Positions 10,050 through 18,305 of a stretch of 64,000 nucleotides of DNA are shown here, piece by piece. Location of the stretch: assembly GCF_003935895.2 (NCBI RefSeq), contig NZ_CP054058.1, positions 4,073,177 through 4,137,176 on the forward strand, read 5' to 3'. Position 1 is the first letter of the stretch, and each line of letters starts with the position of its first letter. A program made the position numbers and the translations under genes. The notes beneath the pieces are model-generated. The model did no database searches. It had not been told where the DNA came from and saw only the letters and a program-made list of their open reading frames with translations. The DNA comes from Scandinavium goeteborgense (GTDB lineage: Bacteria > Pseudomonadota > Gammaproteobacteria > Enterobacterales > Enterobacteriaceae).

Positions 10050-11113
10050 ACAAGAACGACGGTATGAATTACGCCCCGACCGGTAAGCCTCAACCGGTGG
10101 TTAAGCCTGGCGAGTTTGTCTTTGCCGCCGCCGCCCTCGATCACGGACATATCTACGGCATGTGCAACGGGCTGGTTGAAGCCGGAGCGCAACTGAAATG
10201 GGTGTGGGATCCGGACCCGGCGAAAGTCGATAAGTTTGTACAACAGTATCCGCAGGTGAAGGTCGCCGACTCGCTGGAAACGTTGCTCAACGACCCGCAA
10301 GTTCAGCTTATCGCAGGCGCGGGCGTGCCGTCTGAACGTTGCGCACTGGGGCTGAAAGTGATGGCGGCGGGGAAAGATTACTTCGTCGATAAAGCGCCGT
10401 TGACCACCCTCGAACAGCTCGAAGATGCCAAAGCGATGGTCGCCAAAACCGGGCGCAAATACGCTGTGTATTACAGCGAACGCCTGCACGTCGAAAGCGC
10501 GGTCTTCGCCGGGCAGCTGGTGAAACAGGGCGCAATTGGTCAGGTCATTCAGACGATTGGCACTGGGCCACACCGCGAAGGCGAAGGCCGTCCGGACTGG
10601 TTCTACGAGAAACGCTACTTCGGCGGCATTCTGTGCGACATCGGCAGCCATCAGATTGAGCAATTCCTGTTTTACACCGGCAACGAAGAGGCGCACATCG
10701 TCGCCAGCCAGGTCCGTAACGTCACGCATCCGCAGTATCCACAGTTTGAAGATTTCGGTGACGCAATGCTCGCCGGGGCCAACGGCGCGACCGGTTATTT
10801 CCGCTGCGACTGGTTTACCCCTGCGGGTCTGCCAACCTGGGGCGACGGGCGCCTGACGCTGCTCGGCACCGAAGGCTATATCGAAATCCGCAAATACATC
10901 GACCTGACGCGCGGCGAACAGGACGTGGTGTATCTGGTGAATAACGAGGGCGAGCATCGCTATCCGGTGGCGGGCCAGGTGGGCTTCCCGTATTTCGGCG
11001 AGCTAATTAAGGATTGCCTGAACCGCACTGAAAACGCCATGAGCCAGGCACACGCCTTTAAGGCCGCTGAACTGTGCGTCAAAGCGCAAATGCTGGCTAA
11101 CGCGGGCCAATAA
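10046..11113 (+). CDS. Divergent Gfo/Idh/MocA-like oxidoreductase (cluster enzyme 3)
   Basis: 355 residues. The fold is recognisable from overall order, but the signatures differ. The Rossmann loop reads AAALDHGHIYGM (about residues 28-39) with no GxGxxG. EKP is replaced by DKAP (115-118, Lys116 kept). The helix IGSHQIEQF has Glu205 where the others have Asp, with His202 kept. It may bind cofactor differently, act as a non-redox partner, or catalyse isomerisation or elimination. Translation is coupled to gene 2 by an ATGA overlap; a GGAG precedes the ATG. The N-terminal 20 residues form an extra Pro-rich lead. Confidence 0.85.
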   Translation: MNKNDGMNYAPTGKPQPVVKPGEFVFAAAALDHGHIYGMCNGLVEAGAQLKWVWDPDPAKVDKFVQQYPQVKVADSLETLLNDPQVQLIAGAGVPSERCALGLKVMAAGKDYFVDKAPLTTLEQLEDAKAMVAKTGRKYAVYYSERLHVESAVFAGQLVKQGAIGQVIQTIGTGPHREGEGRPDWFYEKRYFGGILCDIGSHQIEQFLFYTGNEEAHIVASQVRNVTHPQYPQFEDFGDAMLAGANGATGYFRCDWFTPAGLPTWGDGRLTLLGTEGYIEIRKYIDLTRGEQDVVYLVNNEGEHRYPVAGQVGFPYFGELIKDCLNRTENAMSQAHAFKAAELCVKAQMLANAGQ

Positions 11114-11120
11114 GGAGGCC

Positions 11121-12146
11121 ATGATGAAAACGCTGAATGCCGCCATTATCGGTTGCGGGGCCATTCATCAGTGCCACGTTGAAGCGCTGCGCCAGATACC
11201 TGGCGTCGTTCTTCGCGCGGTGGTGGACACCGAGAAAGATAAAGGACTGGCGCTGTCTACGGAGTACAACTGTCATTTTTATCAGGACTACCGGGAGATG
11301 CTCTGCGATGTGACCATTGACGTGGTACACATCTGCACCCCGCATTATCTGCATAAACCGATGATCCTTGCCGCGCTGGCGGCAGGGAAACAGGTGTTCT
11401 GCGAAAAGCCGGTCGGGATGAACATGGCGGAAGTCGCAGAAATTCAGGCAGCAGAAAAGCAGGCCGCCGGGCAATTAGGCGTGTGCTATCAAAACCGCCT
11501 GAATCCCACCAGTCTGGCGCTTCATCAGCTTCTGGACGAGAACGCCTTAGGGCGGCTGCTGAGCATTAATGCATTTCTCACCTGGTCACGCCCCCCTCCT
11601 TATTACGCCAATAGCCCCTGGCGTGGACGTTACGCCACCGAAGGCGGCAGCTTGCTGATTAATCAGGCCATTCACACACTTGATCTCGTGCAGTGGTTTG
11701 GCGGCGGCGTCACACGTCTGAAGGGCATGGTCGACTGCGCATGGCTTGAGGACACCATCGATACCGAAGACACCGCCATGGCGACGCTGGAATTCAGCAG
11801 CGGCGCGCACGGCTTGTTTTTCGCCAGCAACAATCACACCCGGGACGCGCCGTTACAGCTGGAAATCCATTGCGAACAAGGCGAGTTACAACTGCGAGAT
11901 AACACGCTTTGGCGCGTATCAGGGGGAAAACGGGTGGTTGTCGCCAGCGACGAAACGCCCTACAGCCACAGCAAAAGCTATTGGGGAATTGGCCACCTTC
12001 AGGCCATTCGCCGGTTTTATGAGGCCCTGCACAGCGGCAGGTTCGAGGGCATTACCGGTCTTCACGAGGCGGCGGAATCCCTGCAACTCGTTGAAGCGAT
12101 TTACCGGTCCTCACAGTTACGACACTGGGTCACGTTACCCCAATAA
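11121..12146 (+). CDS. Gfo/Idh/MocA-family oxidoreductase (cluster enzyme 4)
   Basis: 341 residues. Rossmann motif GCGAIH at 11-16, CEKP at 94-97, active-site helix GGSLLINQAIHTLD with His185 and Asp188. All canonical residues are present, so it should be an active NAD(P)-dependent dehydrogenase or reductase. An AAGGAGG site precedes two adjacent ATG codons (11121 and 11124); either can be the start. It lies 7 bp after gene 3, in the same operon. Four paralogues in a row suggest successive oxidation and reduction steps on one substrate, that is, an epimerisation route, but this is inference. Confidence 0.9.
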   Translation: MMKTLNAAIIGCGAIHQCHVEALRQIPGVVLRAVVDTEKDKGLALSTEYNCHFYQDYREMLCDVTIDVVHICTPHYLHKPMILAALAAGKQVFCEKPVGMNMAEVAEIQAAEKQAAGQLGVCYQNRLNPTSLALHQLLDENALGRLLSINAFLTWSRPPPYYANSPWRGRYATEGGSLLINQAIHTLDLVQWFGGGVTRLKGMVDCAWLEDTIDTEDTAMATLEFSSGAHGLFFASNNHTRDAPLQLEIHCEQGELQLRDNTLWRVSGGKRVVVASDETPYSHSKSYWGIGHLQAIRRFYEALHSGRFEGITGLHEAAESLQLVEAIYRSSQLRHWVTLPQ

Positions 12147-12174
12147 CAACGCGATTCCGGCGGCACTAAGATGC

Positions 12175-12195
12175 GGCACACAGTGAGCGTGTGCC
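12175..12195. other. Intercistronic stem-loop
   Basis: Perfect 7-bp inverted repeat GGCACAC / GTGTGCC with a 7-base loop in the 82-bp gap between oxidoreductase 4 and the symporter. There is no T run, so it looks more like an mRNA-stabilising or processing hairpin that sets relative expression than a terminator. Confidence 0.5.
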
Positions 12196-12228
12196 ATATA
12201 ACCAAACATCGAACAGAGAATAATAATT

Positions 12229-13773
12229 ATGGTTAAACCTACTGAACGCAAAGTGGGTTACGGCGTAGCAATTGGCTACGGCGTAACCGATCTTTTTGGC
12301 GGGGGTGCTTTTGCCGTTATCGGCACCTGGTTGCTCTTTTTTTACACCACCTACTGCGGCCTGTCGGTATTAGAAGCAGGATCGATTTTCGCCATCGCCA
12401 GGGTTATTGATGCGATTTTAAGCCCGATTATGGGCTACGTTACGGATAACTTCGCCAATACCTGGCTTGGCAGACGCTTTGGTCGCCGGCGCTTCTTCCT
12501 GCTGCTGAGCGCCCCGCTCATGCTCCTGTATGCCCTGGTATGGGTCACAGACATGAGCTACTGGTATTACCTTGGCACTTATCTTTCCATTGAGCTGCTT
12601 TCAGCCATGGTACTGGTACCGTGGGAAACGCTGGCGGCTGAAATGACCAACCGCTTTAGCGAGCGCACGCGTTTGTCGGGCGTTCGTATGATGTGCTCGT
12701 CTCTCGGCGGATTTTTGGCGGTTTCAGTGCCTGGGGTGATTATGCAGTTCACCGGCAAAGACAACCCGTTCACCTACACGCTGACTGGCGGCATCTTTGC
12801 GCTGATTTTCTGTATCGCCGTCTTTACCACCTGGGCCTGTACCTGGGAAGCAAAGGATGTGCGCGAGGAATACGAGTTTGCCCCGGTCAACGACAGACAG
12901 CCCGGACTCCTTAACCACTTGAAATATCTGGTGCTTGACCTGTTGTCATCGTTCAAAATCAGGGCCTTCCGTCAGCATATCATCATCTATATTTGCTCAT
13001 TTACGGCGATGGATGTTTTCGGCTCGGTGTTCACCTATTTTGTGATTTATGGTCTGCATCGCGATGCGGCTGCCGTATCAGGCTTGCTCAGTATCGCCGC
13101 GTTTGTGTCCATCCCTGGCACGTTCGGCTTTATGATGCTGATGAACAAACTGAACCTGACCCCATCCAGTGCGCTACGGCTCTCCTACAGCTGCATTTTT
13201 GCGGTGCTGGCGTTCTTGTTCGTGGTCTATATCAACAATATTGCGGTGAACACCATCGTGTTCTCCGCTGTCTTTATGCTACTGGGCCTCGCCCGTGCCG
13301 GGCTGTATTACATTCCCTGGAACATTTACAGCTTCATTCCAGACGTAGATGAAATAGTGACCCGCCAACGCCGGGAAGGCATTTTCGCTGGCGTAATGGT
13401 TCTGACGCGCAAAAGTACCGTCGCGCTGGCGGTGATGCTGATTGGCGTGGTGTTGCAGGAAAGTGGCTTCGTGAAAGGCGGAGGGGCTCAGCCGATCAGC
13501 GCGCTGCACGCGATAATCGGCCTGATGATTTTCGCTACCGGTGCCCTGCTATCGATAAGCTTCTGGATGACCTATAAGTTCAAGCTTAATCAGCAAACTC
13601 ATAAAACGCTGATTAAGGAAATTGCCCGCCGCAAACTGGGCGGTAGCGCTGAAGCGTGTGATGAGGAGACCCGCCAGGTGATTAAAGACCTGACCGGTCG
13701 GGCCTACAACGAAGTCTGGGACGCAAGTCCTAATAAAAGCAAAAAAGGTGCCGCTTTCGCGCCTGGAAGTTAA
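12229..13773 (+). CDS. GPH-family (glycoside-pentoside-hexuronide:cation) symporter
   Basis: 514 residues with about 12 hydrophobic segments. The N-terminal half carries features of the MelB/GusB group of the major facilitator superfamily: GVTDLFGGG in the first helix, then RVIDAILSPIMGYVTDN with the conserved Asp residues, followed by the basic LGRRFGRRRFF cytoplasmic loop. It should import a glycoside or hexuronide-like substrate with H+ or Na+. It is the last gene of the oxidoreductase operon, 82 bp downstream, and so probably brings in the substrate of the four enzymes. The long soluble C-terminal tail (about 60 residues) is charged. Confidence 0.88.
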   Translation: MVKPTERKVGYGVAIGYGVTDLFGGGAFAVIGTWLLFFYTTYCGLSVLEAGSIFAIARVIDAILSPIMGYVTDNFANTWLGRRFGRRRFFLLLSAPLMLLYALVWVTDMSYWYYLGTYLSIELLSAMVLVPWETLAAEMTNRFSERTRLSGVRMMCSSLGGFLAVSVPGVIMQFTGKDNPFTYTLTGGIFALIFCIAVFTTWACTWEAKDVREEYEFAPVNDRQPGLLNHLKYLVLDLLSSFKIRAFRQHIIIYICSFTAMDVFGSVFTYFVIYGLHRDAAAVSGLLSIAAFVSIPGTFGFMMLMNKLNLTPSSALRLSYSCIFAVLAFLFVVYINNIAVNTIVFSAVFMLLGLARAGLYYIPWNIYSFIPDVDEIVTRQRREGIFAGVMVLTRKSTVALAVMLIGVVLQESGFVKGGGAQPISALHAIIGLMIFATGALLSISFWMTYKFKLNQQTHKTLIKEIARRKLGGSAEACDEETRQVIKDLTGRAYNEVWDASPNKSKKGAAFAPGS

Positions 13774-13781
13774 GTCAGACC

Positions 13782-13815
13782 AGGGCTGATGCTGATTTTT
13801 TTTGGCATCAGCCCT
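13782..13815. terminator. Stem-loop at the end of the symporter operon
   Basis: Perfect 11-bp inverted repeat AGGGCTGATGC / GCATCAGCCCT, 8 bp after the symporter stop. The T run is in the loop rather than after the stem, so it is not a textbook intrinsic terminator, but it probably marks the operon end. Confidence 0.5.
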
Positions 13816-13877
13816 TAAGAAACTCACCCTACGCGCCGCTTTTACATTAAAAGTAGATTGAGAGTTGAGCGAAAAAA

Positions 13878-14699
13878 TTGAACGTGTACACCTACTGGGT
13901 CGATCAGAGCAAGAACGGGATCCCCGACTACATAAAACTCTGTATGCGCACCTGGCAGCGTGCCATTTCAGGTATCACGATTGAAATAATCAATCACCAG
14001 AATCTCCATCGCTATCTACCTGAAACGTTATTAACGCCGTCGTTTTATCGTCTCTCTTTGGCCATGCAATCTGATGTGGTCTCTGTTTGGGTGCTGCTGA
14101 CCCGGGGAGGCGTTTTCCTTGATGCCGATACCATCATGACCAAGGATCCATTTTCTAATGGTCAGTTCCCTAAGGATAAATTCTCTGCGTTTGGCTATCC
14201 TCTGAGTAAGAGGATCCATTTAGCCGTCATGTCATCCCCAGAACCTAATCACCCCTTACTTTCAAAATGGGCTGAGGCGATCGCAGAACGCTTGAGTGTT
14301 CCGCTTCCCACCCCTGTTCCGTGGGATTATGTTGGCAACAGTATTGTGAATGCGCTTTTCGACAGCGGGCACTATTCCGAGAACACAGAGATAATCGATG
14401 CAACCGTCAGCGGGAATATTCTCGAGTTAGGCAATCACCATGAGCATCCGCATCACCGATATCTGGACTTCTATTTCACCGCGCCGAAACTCACTTTCGA
14501 AGAGATCGTCGCGAAATCAAACTGTGGCCTGATTTCATTGCACAACTCCTGGACACCCGACATATACCGGAACGCAAATCTGCAGGAACTCGTTAAGAGC
14601 AAAGACAGCGTACTACTCTCGCATCTGTTGATTAATCTCTGCATGCCAACGAGCCCAAAGTCAGATGCCGGCAAGGTGTCCAACGCAGGCCTGAAATAA
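13878..14699 (+). CDS. Orphan glycosyltransferase, GT32/capsular-synthesis-like
   Basis: 273 residues with no signal peptide or membrane helix. The core FYRLSLAMQSDVVSVWVLL followed by GGVFLDADTIM resembles OCH1-like (GT32) and Caps_synth-type transferases, where the DxD (here DAD) binds the metal and nucleotide sugar. The start is uncertain: TTG 13878 or GTG 13884, neither with a strong ribosome site. It stands alone after a stem-loop, with no sugar-nucleotide or LPS/capsule genes nearby, so it may modify LPS, a glycolipid or a protein. Its weak start signals suggest a late arrival or low expression. E. coli K-12 has no counterpart here. Confidence 0.7.
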   Translation: MNVYTYWVDQSKNGIPDYIKLCMRTWQRAISGITIEIINHQNLHRYLPETLLTPSFYRLSLAMQSDVVSVWVLLTRGGVFLDADTIMTKDPFSNGQFPKDKFSAFGYPLSKRIHLAVMSSPEPNHPLLSKWAEAIAERLSVPLPTPVPWDYVGNSIVNALFDSGHYSENTEIIDATVSGNILELGNHHEHPHHRYLDFYFTAPKLTFEEIVAKSNCGLISLHNSWTPDIYRNANLQELVKSKDSVLLSHLLINLCMPTSPKSDAGKVSNAGLK

Positions 14700-14771
14700 G
14701 CCGGAATTCAGATTCCCCGTGAACCCTCTGGCGAGTTTACAGTCCCTTACGCTATACTATCCCGGATATTG

Positions 14772-14800
14772 CCGGTCCAGAGCCTTCGGACCGGTTTTTT
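14772..14800 (+). terminator. Intrinsic terminator in the ytfL leader (possible attenuator)
   Basis: CCGGTCC / GGACCGG stem with a 9-base loop followed directly by six T. It lies 71 bp before ytfL and just after a TATACT -10-like hexamer (about 14754). A transcript from there would be only about 40 nt if terminated, which suggests an attenuated leader or a small RNA rather than the end of the glycosyltransferase transcript. Confidence 0.7.
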
Positions 14801-14871
14801 AAGCGTTCATCCAATTCAATCAACGACTCAACCATCCTCCCGAGGTTCTGACCTTAACGGTTAGAAAAACT

Positions 14872-16209
14872 ATGTTAAACAGTATATTAATCATACTCTG
14901 CCTCATCGGCGTCAGTGCGTTTTTCTCGATTTCTGAGATTTCGCTTGCAGCTTCTCGCAAAATCAAACTGAAGCTGCTCTCCGATGAGGGCAATATAAAT
15001 GCACACCGTGTTCTCAAAATGCAGGAAAACCCCGGGATGTTCTTTACCGTGGTGCAAATCGGTCTTAACGCCGTCGCCATTCTGGGTGGTATCGTCGGTG
15101 ATGCAGCCTTTTCCCCGGCCTTCCATAGCATCCTTATTAAGTACGTTTCAGCCGAGCTTGCTGACCAGGTAAGTTTCATTCTGTCGTTCGTGCTGGTCAC
15201 CAGTTTGTTCATCCTGATAGCTGACCTGACTCCGAAACGCATCGGTATGATTTCGCCCGAAGCCGTGGCTTTGCGGATCATCAACCCGATGCGCTTCTGC
15301 CTCTCGGTATTCCGCCCGTTGGTGTGGTTCTTTAACGGCATGGCGAACATGATTTTCCGCCTGTTCAAACTGCCAATGGTGCGTAAAGACGACATCACCT
15401 CCGACGATATTTACGCAGTAGTGGAAGCCGGTGCGCTGGCAGGCGTGCTGCGTAAGCAGGAACACGAGCTGATTGAGAACGTGTTTGAACTGGAATCGCG
15501 TACCGTGCCGTCGTCAATGACCTCGCGCGAAAACGTTATCTGGTTCGATTTGAACGAAGACGAACAAAGCCTGAAGAACAAAGTCGCGCAGCATCCGCAC
15601 TCTAAGTTCCTGGTGTGTAAAGAAGATATCGACCACATCATCGGCTACGTTGACTCAAAAGACCTGCTGAACCGTGTGCTGGCGAATCAGAGCCTGGCGC
15701 TGGCGGGTGGCGTGCAGTTACGCAATACGCTGATTGTGCCGGACACCCTGACGCTCTCAGAAGCGCTGGAAAGTTTCAAAGCCGCCGGTGAAGACTTCGC
15801 GGTTATCATGAACGAATACGCGCTGGTGGTGGGCATTATCACCCTCAACGACGTGATGACCACGCTGATGGGCGACCTGGTCGGCCAGGGTCAGGAAGAA
15901 CAGATTGTGGCGCGTGATGAAAACTCATGGCTCATCGACGGCGGCACGCCGATTGAAGACGTGATGCGCGTGCTGGATATCGACGATTTCCCGCAGTCTG
16001 GCAACTATGAAACCATTGGCGGCTTCATGATGTTTACCCTGCGTAAAATCCCGAAACGTACCGATTTCGTGAAGTTCTCTGGCTATAAATTCGAGGTGGT
16101 GGATATCGATAACTACCGCATCGATCAGCTGCTGGTGACTCGCGTCGACAGCAAGCCTACGGTTCTGACGCCGAAACTGCCTGACGCTGAAGAGCAAGGC
16201 GCAGCATAA
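14872..16209 (+). CDS. ytfL: YtfL/PaeA, CNNM-type membrane transporter
   Basis: 445 residues, near-identical to E. coli YtfL. Four N-terminal membrane segments form the DUF21 (CNNM/CorB-like) domain up to about residue 190, followed by two CBS domains (about 200-330) and the C-terminal CorC/HlyC transporter-associated domain. E. coli YtfL has been renamed PaeA for a role in cadaverine and putrescine export. The ribosome site before the ATG is weak (TTAGAAAA), and the leader contains an intrinsic terminator, both suggesting regulated expression. It is followed by its own terminator. Confidence 0.95.
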   Translation: MLNSILIILCLIGVSAFFSISEISLAASRKIKLKLLSDEGNINAHRVLKMQENPGMFFTVVQIGLNAVAILGGIVGDAAFSPAFHSILIKYVSAELADQVSFILSFVLVTSLFILIADLTPKRIGMISPEAVALRIINPMRFCLSVFRPLVWFFNGMANMIFRLFKLPMVRKDDITSDDIYAVVEAGALAGVLRKQEHELIENVFELESRTVPSSMTSRENVIWFDLNEDEQSLKNKVAQHPHSKFLVCKEDIDHIIGYVDSKDLLNRVLANQSLALAGGVQLRNTLIVPDTLTLSEALESFKAAGEDFAVIMNEYALVVGIITLNDVMTTLMGDLVGQGQEEQIVARDENSWLIDGGTPIEDVMRVLDIDDFPQSGNYETIGGFMMFTLRKIPKRTDFVKFSGYKFEVVDIDNYRIDQLLVTRVDSKPTVLTPKLPDAEEQGAA

Positions 16210-16231
16210 GTTTACGGCCCGTAGAAACATG

Positions 16232-16262
16232 AACGGCTCCCTTTCGAGGAGCCGTTTTTTTT
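16232..16262 (+). terminator. ytfL terminator
   Basis: AACGGCTCC / GGAGCCGTT 9-bp stem with a 7-base loop, ending in a run of T, 22 bp after the ytfL stop. It faces the end of convergent ytfK. Confidence 0.92.
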
Positions 16263-16294
16263 ACTGCTTATTTACTGCATAGCACGTTTGTTGA

Positions 16295-16501
16295 TTACGC
16301 CATCTCAGTTTGCAGACGCGTAACCTGACGGTTGATCTCGGACATGACAGAAAGATGCTGTTTGTCCTTCACTTTCGGGATAAGAATCTTGCCCTTATCA
16401 AATTCGAAAGCGCCCACGTCCTTGATGTACAACCGTCCACGAAACAGGATCTTCACGTACTTAGCCACCTGAAGTGGGTTGTACCGTTGGAAAATTTTCA
16501 T
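16295..16501 (-). CDS. ytfK: YtfK, stringent-response modulator (DUF1107)
   Basis: 68 residues from the ATG at 16501, preceded by AGGAGATAACA; this gives [19 protein letters not shown], as in E. coli. A longer frame up to 16540 has no ribosome site. E. coli YtfK binds SpoT and shifts it toward (p)ppGpp synthesis under phosphate or fatty-acid starvation; it is a small basic cytosolic protein. Convergent with ytfL. Confidence 0.95.
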   Translation of the reverse strand: MKIFQRYNPLQVAKYVKILFRGRLYIKDVGAFEFDKGKILIPKVKDKQHLSVMSEINRQVTRLQTEMA

Positions 16502-16822
16502 TGTTATCTCCTGCTGAGTCTTACGCCCTTGCGACTCCACAATCGGTTCCGCGTTCCGGGGCGCAAAATTAATGCACTAAAACTATAGTCCATATCGACC
16601 GGGACACCCAGTCTGTATAAGTTTATTTACCGTTTGATGACAGTAATTAAGAATAATCTATTCAGATTGGGGAATAAGGCAGTATAAGCCTTCATTTTTC
16701 CACGGTTATGTGCGGTCACCCGCAAACTGGCATCATGATTGCGGGTAAAGCTCATAATTCGCACTTATGATTAAAGCTCAGAACCAAGTGGTCGGATCAC
16801 CTGCATAAAATAAGGAAACACC
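16502..16822. other. Divergent regulatory region ytfK-ytfJ
   Basis: 320 bp without a gene between divergent ytfK and ytfJ. It is AT-rich and should hold the promoters of both. Apart from a weak Pho-box-like site at 16626-16643 I see no RNA gene or repeat. Confidence 0.6.
16626..16643 (-). promoter_or_regulatory. Weak Pho-box-like site upstream of ytfK
   Basis: On the minus strand, CTGTCATCAAACGGTAAA: a perfect first PhoB half-site (CTGTCAT) and a poor second one (4 of 7). A TTATAC -10-like element follows 5 bp downstream, closer than in classic pho promoters. E. coli ytfK is reported as PhoB-activated, which supports the call. Confidence 0.35.
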
Positions 16823-17380
16823 ATGACCCTACGTAAGCTGATGGCGATTTCATGCCTGTTAATGCCGCTGATGGCCTCTGCGCATAATTTCCAGAACGGT
16901 CAACGGGTGCCCGCCGTGGGCATCACCGACCGTGGCGAACTCATTCTTGATAATGATGATTTTAGCTATAAAAATTGGAATAGCTCGCAGCTTGCTGGCA
17001 AAGTGAGAGTTGTACAACATATTGCTGGCCGTACATCTGCCAAAGAGAAGAACGCCACACTCATCGAAGCGATTAAGTCCGCAAAATTCCCGCACGACAA
17101 ATACCAGACCACCACCCTTGTGAACACCGACGATGCCATTCCAGGCTCGGGGATGTTCGTGCGCAGTAGCATTGAGAGCAATAAAAAGCTCTATCCGTGG
17201 TCGCAGTTTATTGTCGACAGCAACGGGCTGGCGCGCAGCGCCTGGCAGCTTGAAGAAGGCGGTTCCGCGATTGTGGTGCTGAATAAAGAGGGTCGCGTGG
17301 AATGGGCAAAAGACGGGGCGCTGACGCAGGAGGATGTGCAGCAGGTTATCGCCCTGCTGCATAAGCTACTCGGTCAGTAG
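16823..17380 (+). CDS. ytfJ: YtfJ, periplasmic thioredoxin-like protein
   Basis: 185 residues. Residues 1-20 ([20 protein letters not shown]) are a signal peptide, and the mature part matches E. coli YtfJ, a predicted thioredoxin-fold protein of unknown function that lacks a CxxC active site. The start follows TAAGGA. The last 7 bp overlap the 3' end of convergent cysQ. Confidence 0.93.
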   Translation: MTLRKLMAISCLLMPLMASAHNFQNGQRVPAVGITDRGELILDNDDFSYKNWNSSQLAGKVRVVQHIAGRTSAKEKNATLIEAIKSAKFPHDKYQTTTLVNTDDAIPGSGMFVRSSIESNKKLYPWSQFIVDSNGLARSAWQLEEGGSAIVVLNKEGRVEWAKDGALTQEDVQQVIALLHKLLGQ

Positions 17381-18114
17381 ATTGATACCCGGAAGCCGGG
17401 GTTGAGGAACGCTTCACGCGGCGTGTAGTCGAGGGTTTTACCCTGCCAGTCGTGAACGTGCGCCCCGGCAGCCACCGCAACCGCGTGGCCCGCAGCGGTG
17501 TCCCAGACGTTAGTCGGCCCGAAGCGCGGATAAAGCTGCGCCTGCCCTTCCGCCACCAGGCAGAATTTGAGCGACGATCCAATCGATGTGGTCTGATGCT
17601 CGCCGAGCTGTTGCAGGTACTCCGTCAACTCGCCGTCGGCGTGCGAACGGCTGATCACCACCAGCGGCGGTCGGGCATCGCGGACGTGAATCTGATTGCG
17701 CACGCCGCACTCTTCTTTCCAGGCTTTGCCCTCATGCGCGCTGTACATCACTTTCATCACTGGCGCGTAGACCACGCCGAGCACCGGTTTTCCCTGTTCA
17801 ATCAGGGCGATATTGACCGTGAACTCCCCGTTGCGCTTGATAAACTCTTTGGTGCCATCGAGCGGATCCACCAGCCAGTAGCGCTGCCAGTGCTGGCGCA
17901 CATCCCAGCCCGGCGGGTCTTCTTCTGACAGCACCGGAATGTCGGGCGTCAGGGCATTCAGCCCGCTGACGATCACTCTGTGGGCCGCGATATCCGCTGC
18001 CGTCACTGGGGAATCATCAGCTTTGCTGACGACGTCCATCGGCTGCGCCCCATCGTAAACCTGCATAATGGCATCACCTGCCTTCCGTGCAAGCTGACAT
18101 ACTTGTTCCAGCAT
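17374..18114 (-). CDS. cysQ: CysQ, 3'(2'),5'-bisphosphate nucleotidase
   Basis: 246 residues, identical in length to E. coli CysQ. It carries the inositol-monophosphatase superfamily metal site: EED near residue 64, DPLDGTKEF at about 83-91, and WDTAAGHAV near 205. It converts PAP to AMP, clearing an inhibitory product of sulfate assimilation. An AGGTGG ribosome site precedes the ATG. Tail-to-tail overlap with ytfJ; divergent from cpdB. Confidence 0.97.
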   Translation of the reverse strand: MLEQVCQLARKAGDAIMQVYDGAQPMDVVSKADDSPVTAADIAAHRVIVSGLNALTPDIPVLSEEDPPGWDVRQHWQRYWLVDPLDGTKEFIKRNGEFTVNIALIEQGKPVLGVVYAPVMKVMYSAHEGKAWKEECGVRNQIHVRDARPPLVVISRSHADGELTEYLQQLGEHQTTSIGSSLKFCLVAEGQAQLYPRFGPTNVWDTAAGHAVAVAAGAHVHDWQGKTLDYTPREAFLNPGFRVSIY

Positions 18115-18305
18115 TTTCCACCTCGTGTTAAGTAGAGTGGTGTTAACTCGTTGTTTTATTTATATCCTATCGCGACCAATTGCGCTATCTGTGAAGCGTT
18201 GCCCGTTTCCTCGCGCAATTTTCTGGCAACCTTCACACTTCTGTAAGCAACAGGATGTATACCCTTTTGTCTTTTGTGCCCTCGATCAATGAAAGGACCC
18301 CTCTG

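Noticed and set aside
15148-15465. Antisense frames within ytfL (for example 14820-15398)
   Set aside because: No domain, no ribosome site, fully inside a conserved gene.
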